A DNA stretch of 21,117 nt from UBA993 sp964436815 (GTDB lineage Bacteria > Bacillota > Dethiobacteria > DTU022): the NCBI GenBank assembly GCA_964436815.1, contig CAYTER010000039.1, positions 1-21,117 on the forward strand, given 5' to 3'. The notes below the pieces were generated by a model. The model saw nothing but the letters and a program-made list of their open reading frames with translations. It was not told the origin of the DNA and searched no databases. Position numbers and translations under genes: made by a program. How positions within the stretch are numbered: position 1 is the stretch's first letter; each line of letters starts with the position of its first letter. Below, piece by piece: positions 1 through 7,387 of this stretch.

Positions 1-168
1 GGGAGGGAGTTTAAACTTCTCGTTAATTAGGGGATCATCTTTGGACTTCTCCTTAAGGGGGGAGGGAGATCTGTTGCCTCTAGCTTAATGGAATGAGCTA
101 AGAAGACCTTAAGCCGCTCGCTCATGAGGAGAGGGAGTTTTCGTCAGGTAAAAGTCCCGGTCTCCACT

Positions 169-1155
169 TTATTTCTTAGTTTCAGAGACCATCACATCGG
201 CTTTCAGGTTTACAACCGCGCGTACACCGCCCTCACTGCTATTGGCGTGTAAATGAAGCCGGCCTTCGTAATAGATTGAGCCATCGTCAAAGACAATCCT
301 TACGGCATTGCCGGTGCCGGAAGAAGGCGAACGGGTCCAGTAAGCCCAGCTTTCCCCATCTAAAAAAGCAACACGTGATGCGTCATCCGCACCATCAAAA
401 AACGGGAAAAGCTCTCCGATTGTATATGCAAATTCCCTCTCAGCGTCTCCAAGTTCGGTTGCGGAAGGAATAAAAACCAGGTCTTCGCTAATATATTCCG
501 CTCCTTCTTCCCATTCCCGGTTGGGTACAGGGGTAGTTAGCAAAACAGCTTTGAAGTATTCAGAGAAAGCCCCGTAGAAACCTTCGCCGTTGTGGAGGCC
601 ATCTGAGTTCAGCCAAGGGCGCAAGCCGCGGGTTGCATTGGTAGTTCCGCTTTCTCCCCAATTATTGTGCCCCAGTTCTTCATAAATATGACCCCGGTCG
701 GTGCTGTCGTCAAAAGCATAGAGTCCGATCAGCTCTTCTGTAAGCAGAGTTACATGCGATTCCATGCCGCGACGCCAGACCTCAAGCGCAGCAGTTTCAT
801 AGTGGTCTTTGGCCACCACAATCCAGGTTACCGGTTTGATCTCGCCCGGACCAACCAGCTCACCGCCTGCTGTTAAGTCACTGTAATCAAAACCGGGGCG
901 GAACTCCCACTCCCAGGAGGTATCTGCCACGCGAGAACCGATCGGCAGGTCTGACAAAGGTATAGTACCGTTTTCGTAGTCGATATAGTAGTCGGGGGAA
1001 TCAAGTTCCGTTTTTTCAGTAGCATCATCAACAGCTGGTGTAGCAACTTCGCTGCTGCAGCCCAAACCGGTCAACATCAGTAGCGTCAGGATAATAACTC
1101 CGGTAATTAAAGCATAATAATTCCTTCCCAACTTTAGCCATTTCTTTTTCTGCAT
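169..1155 (-). CDS. Putative lipoprotein with a DUF6273-like domain
   Basis: A 328-residue exported protein of unknown function. The N-terminus is basic (MQKKKWLK), followed by a hydrophobic stretch at about residues 15-32 and then Cys33 with Ser-Ser after it, as in lipoproteins. The lipobox is imperfect (TGLGC, with Leu at -2). Residues 105-325 resemble the DUF6273 family seen in surface proteins of Firmicutes: WIVVAKD near 110, a TTPVPNREW segment near 205, the YWTRSPSSG motif near 272 and RAVVNL near 313. I see no catalytic signature. The ATG is supported by GGGAGG about 8 nt upstream. It lies 73 nt downstream of the BKACE gene and may be the last gene of that operon or separately transcribed. 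The family assignment is from memory of motifs; the function is unknown. Confidence 0.7.
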   Translation of the reverse strand: MQKKKWLKLGRNYYALITGVIILTLLMLTGLGCSSEVATPAVDDATEKTELDSPDYYIDYENGTIPLSDLPIGSRVADTSWEWEFRPGFDYSDLTAGGELVGPGEIKPVTWIVVAKDHYETAALEVWRRGMESHVTLLTEELIGLYAFDDSTDRGHIYEELGHNNWGESGTTNATRGLRPWLNSDGLHNGEGFYGAFSEYFKAVLLTTPVPNREWEEGAEYISEDLVFIPSATELGDAEREFAYTIGELFPFFDGADDASRVAFLDGESWAYWTRSPSSGTGNAVRIVFDDGSIYYEGRLHLHANSSEGGVRAVVNLKADVMVSETKK

Positions 1156-1228
1156 GCTTTAACCCTCCCAAGCGTGGTCGTGGATTCATAAGTGCTATTC
1201 AACTTTTAATTCGGATATGAAAACCGGT

Positions 1229-2110
1229 TCAGCGGGTAAGCCCAAGAATTATTTTAGCTTCTTCTACAGTAGCAGGTTCCCTGCCGACTTCGCGGGCTAA
1301 ACGAACCATACGCTCCACCAGCTGGGCATTACTTTTGGCTGGCTCGCTGCCCTTATAAAAGAGAGTGTCTTCCAGCCCTGTCCGGGCGTTGCCGCCGAGC
1401 ATAATAGCCATAAGCGTTGTGCGCACGTGGTGTCGTCCTACGGCAATAACCTGCCAGGTTGAGCCTTCAGGCAGGGCATCGATCATATTCAGCATGACAC
1501 GCGCGCTGGCTGGAGCGCCACCGCGTATGCCCAATACAAGGCTGATATGTAATGGCGGCATCAAGGTGCCTTTTTCAATCATCTCTTTTATGTTAACAAT
1601 ATGGCTGAAGTCATAGATTTCGATTTCTACCCCGATATTCTGCATGTTACAGCCCTGGATATAGGCTTCATTAAATGAAACGGGGTTGTAAAAAGTCGTT
1701 GCGCCGTAAGGAGTTCTGAATTCAAAGGTACCGGCTTTTATGGTGTGCATTTCCGCCTGGGGGTTAATAGTCAGCAGGTTATATCTTTCTTCAAGCGATG
1801 GCATAACAATATGATTATTACTATCCATCCGGATACCGATTCCATTACCGATTTGCCGAATGATCGGGCATTTTTCTCCAATGAGCGTCAGGATATGGCT
1901 GTAAAGCTCCGCATCGCCAGAGCTCTGCCCCTCATTATCCCTGGCTTGGATATGGACGATGGCAGCACCGGCATTGTAACAGTCAAGAGCATCCTGGGCC
2001 TGCTGTTCCGGGGTGACCGGTAAGGCCGGGTTAGCTGATTTGTCATGCACACCCCCGGTTATTGCTGCCGTAATGATCACTTTATCGGTTGATAGTAAAT
2101 CAAGTTTCAT
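1229..2110 (-). CDS. BKACE / DUF849 family beta-keto acid cleavage enzyme
   Basis: A 293-residue TIM-barrel enzyme of the 3-keto-5-aminohexanoate cleavage (Kce, DUF849) family. These enzymes convert a beta-keto acid plus acetyl-CoA to acetoacetate plus a new acyl-CoA, with a divalent metal. Family marks visible are ITAAITGG (residues 13-20), LPVTPEQ (30-36), VHIQARD (52-58) and RTGLED (243-248), where R243, E247 and D248 match Kce Arg226, Glu230 and Asp231. The usual HxH zinc pair is H53-x-Q55 here, so the second histidine is lost. An in-frame start 13 codons upstream exists, but the ATG at 2110 is chosen because GGGGAGG lies just before it. It follows the carboxyltransferase gene by 80 nt, so it may use a beta-keto acid made by the carboxylase. 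The substrate is not predictable. Confidence 0.85.
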   Translation of the reverse strand: MKLDLLSTDKVIITAAITGGVHDKSANPALPVTPEQQAQDALDCYNAGAAIVHIQARDNEGQSSGDAELYSHILTLIGEKCPIIRQIGNGIGIRMDSNNHIVMPSLEERYNLLTINPQAEMHTIKAGTFEFRTPYGATTFYNPVSFNEAYIQGCNMQNIGVEIEIYDFSHIVNIKEMIEKGTLMPPLHISLVLGIRGGAPASARVMLNMIDALPEGSTWQVIAVGRHHVRTTLMAIMLGGNARTGLEDTLFYKGSEPAKSNAQLVERMVRLAREVGREPATVEEAKIILGLTR

Positions 2111-2190
2111 GGTTAACCTCCCCTTTATAATCCCCTTTAATAATCCCATATTTGGATGTATACAGTACTATAATAATGCGAAAGCGGCAA

Positions 2191-4272
2191 TTATTGTTCA
2201 TTATTTTCCTGTATTGCACAGGTGTCATCCGGTTGGGATCGCACTGCCGCCGGATTGTAATCTTTCAATACAAAAAGCAGTTGTCCTTCCTGGACGATGT
2301 CGTTTAACTTAACGGAAATTTCCACAATTTGACCGTCAAAGGGCGCGCTAACGGCGTTTTCCATTTTCATCGCTTCGATATTGGCAATTTCTTCTCCCTT
2401 GTAGATAATATCACCTACTTTCAGCGGACCTCTCCGAAGGTTGCCGATCCGCCAAAGGTTTCCGTTAAGAGGTGCCGCCACTTCGTTGGGACCGGTGGCT
2501 ATCCTGATTCCTTCCGCTTTTGCCCCGGGCATGTCAACAGCATAAACCCTGGTTTGATTGTTAACCCGCATCACCACATGGATGGAGCCCTGGTATTCTC
2601 CTCCGATGGAAACCAGCTCGATGGAACAGGGTTTACCCCAAAAATCAAAATCAACTCTGCCGCCGGAATTGTGCAACCCCTCCCGCCAGACATCTGTTGG
2701 CAAAACCAGCGGCGCCTCCCCGTAACACTCCCTGAATTTAATGAATTCAAGGGCGTCTTTTGGGTGCATCAGGTAGAGTATAAATTCTTCTTCAGAAGGT
2801 TTTTTACCGAGCGCAGCAGCCAGGTTAAACCTTTGTTGTTCTAGATCTTCATCACGCAGCATCTCCAGGGGGGACCGGCTGCTGCGCTCTGCCATTTTAC
2901 CTTTCCATTCGTCGCCAAAAGCGCTTGCATAAACCCAGTCGGCAGGCCAACCCATGGGCAGGGCTCCATACTTACCTAAGATCAGGTTTTTGAAATCACC
3001 GGGCGCGCTTCTGAATAAAAGATAGAGTTCATCCTGCTCATCTTGATCCATCTGACTGATATCCTGTTCGTTTTCCTCAATAAATTTGGCCAGTAAATCG
3101 AGCAGATGATTAACCCCGGCTTTGCCTTTTTCTTTCATATAACGGTTAACAATACCGCTGCAGGTAACCCAGGTGATCTGGGAGCCCGGCGTTACATCAA
3201 AATAGCGGATAATCCGGTTATAGTGAGACATGGTTATCAGAATCTCAGGCATCAGCTGCAGAAAATCGCCTTTTTCGGCCTGCTCGAAAGAGCTTGGAAA
3301 AGCGCCGCCCGGCATACGATGACGCAAGACCTGGTGGTCAAAACCTTTAAACGGTGATTCCGCCCATTCATAGTTGCGGATCCAGTCGCGCACTTTCTGT
3401 ACGGCACCTTCCGCCTCTTTCCGGTTTAAGTGCACCGGGATTCCGGATTCTTCTAAGTAAGCCTCGACAGCGAGCATCGGCGACTGACCGTAAAAGCGGG
3501 CCAGGGAATCTTCCTGCACATCAAGAATTTTTGCTCCGGCTTTTGCCGCCGCCAACAGGGCGGGTACGGCCAAGCCATCAGTCGTATGGCGGTGATATTG
3601 AACAATTAATTCCGGGTATTCTTGGATAATAGCCTCCACCAGGCCGCCGATCCGGCGCGGACTGCCTACTCCGGCCATATCCTTGATACAAAGGATGATC
3701 TCACCGGTGCCACCGCACATATCCACGATATCCCTGACCACGCCCAGGTAGTAGTGATCATCAGCCCAGTCGGCCTGGGTGAAGCAGACTGCCGGCGAAA
3801 AGAGCTTGCCGCGCTTCATCACTTCTTCCGCAACAACCTGCATGTTACGAATATCGTTTAAGAAAGAGAAGCAGCGCCAAACATCGATATCAACCCTTTG
3901 TACGATATATCTAATGACATTGGAGGGGTACGGGCGGTAGCCCCAGAGGCTGGTTTCCCGGATCAGTGTTTGCAGCAGCACATTGGGCATCAGGTTTCTT
4001 AATATTTCTATTTCCTCAAAGGGGCATTCCTTGCGGTTCATAACCCCTACATGCCAGCGAGCGCCGCCGTGACATTCAACGCTGAAGATCCCCATCTTGT
4101 TGTAATAATGGGCAAGCGTTTTTAAATCGTAGATTCGCAGGCGGTTTTTATAGTCCGACTGGCCGGCATCGCGCATCGTAGTCGAAGTGAGACAAACCCC
4201 TTTCAGCTCGGTAAGCCGTTTAACAATTTCCGCAGGGGAAAGACCTGGTTTGACTAGTATATAATCCTGCAT
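2191..4272 (-). CDS. Carboxyltransferase-biotinyl carrier fusion (PycB/OadA-like)
   Basis: A 693-residue protein combining the carboxyltransferase half of the pyruvate carboxylase/oxaloacetate decarboxylase family with a biotinyl domain. The TIM barrel is at about residues 25-300: TTMRDAGQS (31-39, catalytic D35 and Q38), CIKDMAG with K197 as the expected carbamylated lysine, and HRH (227-229) as metal ligands. A helical conserved carboxylase domain follows, then a biotinyl domain with EAMKM, biotin on K636. Differences from true pyruvate carboxylase are Gly37 for the usual His in RDAHQS, loss of the following LLATR, and about 20 extra residues after the biotinyl domain. The acceptor may therefore be pyruvate or another keto compound. 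The ATG at 4272 is chosen because GAGGGAG precedes it; a start at 4293 would overlap the upstream gene. It lies 11 nt after the biotin carboxylase. Confidence 0.85.
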   Translation of the reverse strand: MQDYILVKPGLSPAEIVKRLTELKGVCLTSTTMRDAGQSDYKNRLRIYDLKTLAHYYNKMGIFSVECHGGARWHVGVMNRKECPFEEIEILRNLMPNVLLQTLIRETSLWGYRPYPSNVIRYIVQRVDIDVWRCFSFLNDIRNMQVVAEEVMKRGKLFSPAVCFTQADWADDHYYLGVVRDIVDMCGGTGEIILCIKDMAGVGSPRRIGGLVEAIIQEYPELIVQYHRHTTDGLAVPALLAAAKAGAKILDVQEDSLARFYGQSPMLAVEAYLEESGIPVHLNRKEAEGAVQKVRDWIRNYEWAESPFKGFDHQVLRHRMPGGAFPSSFEQAEKGDFLQLMPEILITMSHYNRIIRYFDVTPGSQITWVTCSGIVNRYMKEKGKAGVNHLLDLLAKFIEENEQDISQMDQDEQDELYLLFRSAPGDFKNLILGKYGALPMGWPADWVYASAFGDEWKGKMAERSSRSPLEMLRDEDLEQQRFNLAAALGKKPSEEEFILYLMHPKDALEFIKFRECYGEAPLVLPTDVWREGLHNSGGRVDFDFWGKPCSIELVSIGGEYQGSIHVVMRVNNQTRVYAVDMPGAKAEGIRIATGPNEVAAPLNGNLWRIGNLRRGPLKVGDIIYKGEEIANIEAMKMENAVSAPFDGQIVEISVKLNDIVQEGQLLFVLKDYNPAAVRSQPDDTCAIQENNEQ

Positions 4273-4283
4273 GGTTTTCTCCC

Positions 4284-5741
4284 TCAAATCCATTTTGGAG
4301 TGCCAAGCGCCGAGATTTCTGCTACGTACCTGGCTATTTTAAGCATTTCATCTTCGCTTTCTTTTTCGATAAACATGGAGATCAGCTCTTCCAAGTGTTC
4401 CTCGATAAAGCGGGTCGATATTTCACCGGCGATAAATTTGGGGTGCCGGATGATGCTCAACAAAAGGGGAATAATGGTTTTTACCCCTTCGACACGCAGG
4501 TTCTTGCTGATTGCCCGATCCATAACCCGGATCGCATCTTCCCGGTCGGCGCCGGTGGCCATGAGCAGCATGATCAGGGAATCGTAGTAGGGGGGGATCT
4601 CCGCGCCTTCGTAGTAGCCGGGGGAAAGTCTCACCGCCGGCCCCTGGGGTGAATAAAGGCGCGATATGGTGCCGAAGGAAGGGCTGAAGGTTCGGGGGTC
4701 TTCGGCATTTAAGCGCACTTCCAGGGCCCACCGGTTCGGCCGGATATCGGACTGCTGAAAGCTAAGCGGTTTTCCGGCCGCCACGTCAATCATGATGCCC
4801 ACAATATCGAGGCCGGTAACCAGTTCAGTGATACCGTGCTCTACCTGCAGGCGGGCATTCACTTCCAGAAAGTAATATTTGCGGCGGGCCGAATCGAAGA
4901 GAAATTCCACCGTGCCTGCCGATACATAACCGATTTTTCGCATCAGCTTAAGTGCCGCCGAGCAGAGCTCTTCACGCAGCTCGTCATCTAAAGTGGGCGA
5001 AGGCGCTTCTTCAATTATCTTCTGATTGCGCCTCTGGATGGTGCATTCCCGCTCGTATAGGTGCACTAACTGACCGAAAAAATCGGCCACAATCTGCACT
5101 TCGATATGGCGGCCCCGTTCGATATATTTTTCCACAAGCAGCGTGTCGTCACCAAAAAACCTTACCCCTTCAGATTTCACCCTGCTCAGGGCTTCCGGGA
5201 TCTGGGCGCGGTTTTCTACCTTGAGCATTCCTTTGCCGCCTCCGCTGGCCGAGGCTTTGATCATAATCGGAAAGTCGATCGATTCCTGCTTCATCCACGC
5301 TTCTATTTCAGCTTCAACGGTGACATTGCTGAGCCCGGGGATCACCGGCAAGCCGCAATCAACGGCGATTTTTTTAGATTCTATTTTATCGCCCACCGCG
5401 CGGATCACAGCAGGCGGAGGCCCAATCCACACCAGGCCGGCCTCCTCCACCCGGCGGGCAAAAAGGTCGTTCTCAGCCAGGAAACCCCAACCGGGGTGCA
5501 CCGCATCAGCATTTGCCTTAAAAGCAGCCCGGATTATTTTATCAATATTTAAGTAGGAGTCGCCCGGAGGCGCATCGCCGATATGGTAGGCGGTGTCGGC
5601 CATCACCACATGATGGGCAAGCCGGTCCGGGGTGCTGTAGACCGCTGCCGTTTTTATTTTCCTGTCCCGGCAGGTGTGCATAATTCTAACCGCCGGTACC
5701 CCTCGGTTGGCGACAAGCACTTTATCGATTTTTTTCATCAT
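4284..5741 (-). CDS. Biotin carboxylase subunit (AccC/PycA-like)
   Basis: A 485-residue ATP-grasp enzyme that carboxylates the biotin carrier using ATP and bicarbonate; the carrier is presumably the fusion protein encoded just downstream. Family motifs are VLVANRGVPAVRI at the N-terminus, the glycine-rich ATP loop IKASASGGGKGM near 160, HIEVQIVAD near 208, IIEEAPSP near 240, EVNARLQVEH near 290 (bicarbonate-binding region) and RLNAEDP near 340. The usual EHPVTE reads EHGITE, and the N-terminal GEIAVR reads GVPAVR, so this is a divergent member. The last ~40 residues extend beyond the usual ~450. The start codon overlaps the stop of the preceding gene as ATGA. A second ATG directly follows, and either could serve. 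Cytoplasmic. The function is secure; the overall substrate depends on the carboxyltransferase. Confidence 0.92.
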   Translation of the reverse strand: MMKKIDKVLVANRGVPAVRIMHTCRDRKIKTAAVYSTPDRLAHHVVMADTAYHIGDAPPGDSYLNIDKIIRAAFKANADAVHPGWGFLAENDLFARRVEEAGLVWIGPPPAVIRAVGDKIESKKIAVDCGLPVIPGLSNVTVEAEIEAWMKQESIDFPIMIKASASGGGKGMLKVENRAQIPEALSRVKSEGVRFFGDDTLLVEKYIERGRHIEVQIVADFFGQLVHLYERECTIQRRNQKIIEEAPSPTLDDELREELCSAALKLMRKIGYVSAGTVEFLFDSARRKYYFLEVNARLQVEHGITELVTGLDIVGIMIDVAAGKPLSFQQSDIRPNRWALEVRLNAEDPRTFSPSFGTISRLYSPQGPAVRLSPGYYEGAEIPPYYDSLIMLLMATGADREDAIRVMDRAISKNLRVEGVKTIIPLLLSIIRHPKFIAGEISTRFIEEHLEELISMFIEKESEDEMLKIARYVAEISALGTPKWI

Positions 5742-6154
5742 TGTTCACCCAGTTCAGCAGGTTGATATAAAGCGGAAGATATCTGGCTTGTTACTTCTTC
5801 CACTGCACCATGTTCATTAACCCATAAACCGGTTACCCGTAGCTGCGGGAAGAGTTCTTCAACCCGTTTTAAGGCAACGCTTAGATCTACCCGGTGCCTT
5901 CGGTCATTCCCTTCATAGATGGCACAATCATGATGGCCGGCGATAAAAATATGTTTTGAACCGTGACAGGTGCAGGAGAGCTGTGCTTTATCAATAATGC
6001 ATGATGCGGTGCATACGTCATAGGCGAGTTTGCCGGCAATGCCCGGCTCTGTGATTAAATCCACGTATTCGTAGCCGTAGTTACCGGTGATCCAGGAGAG
6101 GACCGATAACTGGGTTCTTCCGTCGATACAATTCAGGCAGGTGGCGAAGTTCAT
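5738..6154 (-). CDS. Small beta-carbonic-anhydrase-like protein
   Basis: A 138-residue cytoplasmic protein with the beta-class carbonic anhydrase zinc signature in compressed form: CIDGR (Cys9, Asp11, Arg13) and GHHDC (His74, Cys77). The Cys-His-Cys ligands and the Asp/Arg dyad are all present. It is much shorter than typical beta carbonic anhydrases (about 180-220 residues) and belongs to a small CA-like group with GLWVNEHG near the C-terminus. It is first in the operon and overlaps the biotin carboxylase by 4 nt, so it is probably made together with it. The likely role is CO2/bicarbonate interconversion to feed the carboxylase; this is inferred from motif and context, and activity of such short proteins is not assured. 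The ribosome site is AAAGGT 7 nt before the ATG. Confidence 0.7.
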   Translation of the reverse strand: MNFATCLNCIDGRTQLSVLSWITGNYGYEYVDLITEPGIAGKLAYDVCTASCIIDKAQLSCTCHGSKHIFIAGHHDCAIYEGNDRRHRVDLSVALKRVEELFPQLRVTGLWVNEHGAVEEVTSQISSALYQPAELGEQ

Positions 6155-6214
6155 TATTGACCTTTAGTCTCCCATAAGGCAATCTATGGCTTTTAAACCG
6201 GATAGCTCCTGTAG

Positions 6215-6243
6215 TTGACACCGGAAGCAGTTTCTTTTATGTT
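6215..6243 (+). promoter_or_regulatory. Sigma-70-like promoter inside element copy 1, pointing right
   Basis: TTGACA (6215-6220), a 17-nt spacer, and TATGTT (6238-6243). The same arrangement is found in copy 2, where it precedes a real gene. Here no plus-strand gene follows; transcription would run antisense into the 3' end of hypE. It may be functional or merely conserved with the element. Confidence 0.4.
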
Positions 6244-6297
6244 GTATGTATAATATATTACGAATTATAATGCATAAATAAGGTTTCGTGTTTATAG

Positions 6298-6326
6298 AGT
6301 ATAAAAAAAACAAGGCCCCCTGTCAA
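6298..6326 (-). promoter_or_regulatory. Sigma-70-like promoter of the carbonic anhydrase-carboxylase operon
   Basis: Read on the minus strand: TTGACA (6326-6321), a 17-nt spacer, and TATACT (6303-6298). This is very close to consensus with ideal spacing. Transcription would start near 6291, giving a leader of about 135 nt before the ATG at 6154. The leader contains most of the repeated element, so an operator there could control initiation or elongation. Confidence 0.6.
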
Positions 6327-6350
6327 TGACCTTTTTATACGTTGCTTTTT

Positions 6351-7373
6351 TTAGCAGATACGGGGAAGTGGAGTACCAGACAACATTTTTAACCTCCTGG
6401 TTCCACCCAGTCTGGTTTTCAGGAAAACGTTTCCCGCGCCTTTAATTGCATAGCCGATTATCGCACTATCTTCTATCCCATGAATTGAGTGCAATTTATC
6501 TATAATTTTTGCTCCTGCTTTTTCCGCAGCAATCATTATCATCCTCCCCTCGGAAGCAAGGTAATAAGGATCGACACCTAGCATGCCGGATATAGCGGCT
6601 ACCTCTGGTTTAACCGGAATAGAATTCTCTTCCAGGTATATATCAACACCACTGCTTCTGGCAAGTTCGACCATGGTTGTGGCCAAACCACCCCTGGTAG
6701 GGTCGCGCATTACCCTGATAGACTTATAGAAGTCTTTTAGCTCGTCAAACAGCGAAAGCAGCGGTGCGCAATCGCTGGAAGGAATATTATCATCTTTAAA
6801 ACCAACTCTTTCTGCGATAATCGCAGCACCGTGATCGCCTACACTGCCGCTCACTATCACTACGTCCGAGGGTTCGATGTTTTTCGGGTGCAATGCGGTA
6901 TCCGGATCAATCAAACCAATACCGGTGGTATTGATAATAAGGTTTTCCGGATCACCGCTGTTGATTACCTTAGTATCTCCAGCTACGATTGGCACATTTA
7001 AAGCAGCCGCCGTCTCTTCCATGGATCTGATGATCAGTTTTAGCCGGTCTATGGCCATTCCTTCGGAAAGGATAAAAGCAGCAGTCAGCCAGAGCGGGCG
7101 GGCACCGCTGACAACAAGGTCATTTACAGTGCCGCAAATGGCCAGTTTACCTATATCACCACCCTTGAAAAAGAGAGGCGATACTACGAATGAGTCAGTT
7201 GTTACGGCCACGCGCAGATCGTTTAGCTTAAGCATGGCGGCATCTGTACCCTCATCAAGCCACTGATTGCTAAAGGCCGGTAAAAACAGCTCATCAAGAA
7301 GCTGGTGAGTTAACAAACCACCATCGCCATGACTCGATAAAATGATCTGGCCAGACTTTCTTTCATTTTGCAT
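6351..7373 (-). CDS. hypE: Hydrogenase maturation protein HypE (carbamoyl dehydratase)
   Basis: A 340-residue PurM/AIR-synthase-fold protein. HypE accepts a carbamoyl group from HypF on its C-terminal cysteine and dehydrates it with ATP to a thiocyanate, the source of the CN ligands of the [NiFe] site. The C-terminus is PRIC, the diagnostic tail with the acceptor cysteine. ATP-binding family stretches are visible: VAVTTDSFVVSPLFFKGGDIG, NDLVVSGARP, VAGDTKV and RDPTRGGLA. The ATG at 7373 is chosen over one 31 codons upstream because AGGAG lies about 9 nt before it and because the upstream part would sit inside hypD. It is the last gene of the hydrogenase operon, 14 nt after hypD. Confidence 0.96.
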   Translation of the reverse strand: MQNERKSGQIILSSHGDGGLLTHQLLDELFLPAFSNQWLDEGTDAAMLKLNDLRVAVTTDSFVVSPLFFKGGDIGKLAICGTVNDLVVSGARPLWLTAAFILSEGMAIDRLKLIIRSMEETAAALNVPIVAGDTKVINSGDPENLIINTTGIGLIDPDTALHPKNIEPSDVVIVSGSVGDHGAAIIAERVGFKDDNIPSSDCAPLLSLFDELKDFYKSIRVMRDPTRGGLATTMVELARSSGVDIYLEENSIPVKPEVAAISGMLGVDPYYLASEGRMIMIAAEKAGAKIIDKLHSIHGIEDSAIIGYAIKGAGNVFLKTRLGGTRRLKMLSGTPLPRIC

Positions 7374-7387
7374 GAAGAATTCTCCTG

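Larger units (their letters stand above)
6206..6330. repeat. Intergenic element, copy 1 (matches 18926-19050)
   Basis: About 125 bp that align by eye with 18926-19050 at roughly 70% identity with two single-base gaps. Shared blocks are TTGACACC, TTCTTTTATG, TTGTATGTA, TTACGAA, TGCATAAA, TGTTTATAGA and TCAATG. Inside it, TTTATG and CATAAA form outer inverted arms around an imperfect dyad (GTATAATATATTAC). It lies in the 196-nt gap between hypE and the carbonic-anhydrase-like gene. I interpret it as a shared promoter/operator region rather than a mobile element, since it has no terminal repeats or coding capacity. Confidence 0.65.

Noticed and set aside
93..125. Inverted repeat ATGAGC/GCTCAT beyond the lipoprotein gene end
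   Set aside because: A 6-bp arm with a 21-nt loop and no T-run; too weak to call a terminator. The first 168 bases otherwise show only purine-rich stretches and no gene.
2114..2147. Near-tandem GGGATTATTAAA/GGGGATTATAAA repeat before the BKACE gene
   Set aside because: Only two short copies next to the ribosome site; probably chance or slippage, not a defined element.
4423..4731. Open frame on the minus strand inside the biotin carboxylase gene
   Set aside because: It is a shifted frame within a well-conserved gene, with low-complexity, arginine/proline-rich translation and no family match.
6206..6330. Repeated element as an insertion sequence or MITE
   Set aside because: No terminal inverted repeats, target duplications or transposase fragment; both copies sit at promoters with properly spaced -35 and -10 boxes. 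Only a genome-wide search could fully exclude it.
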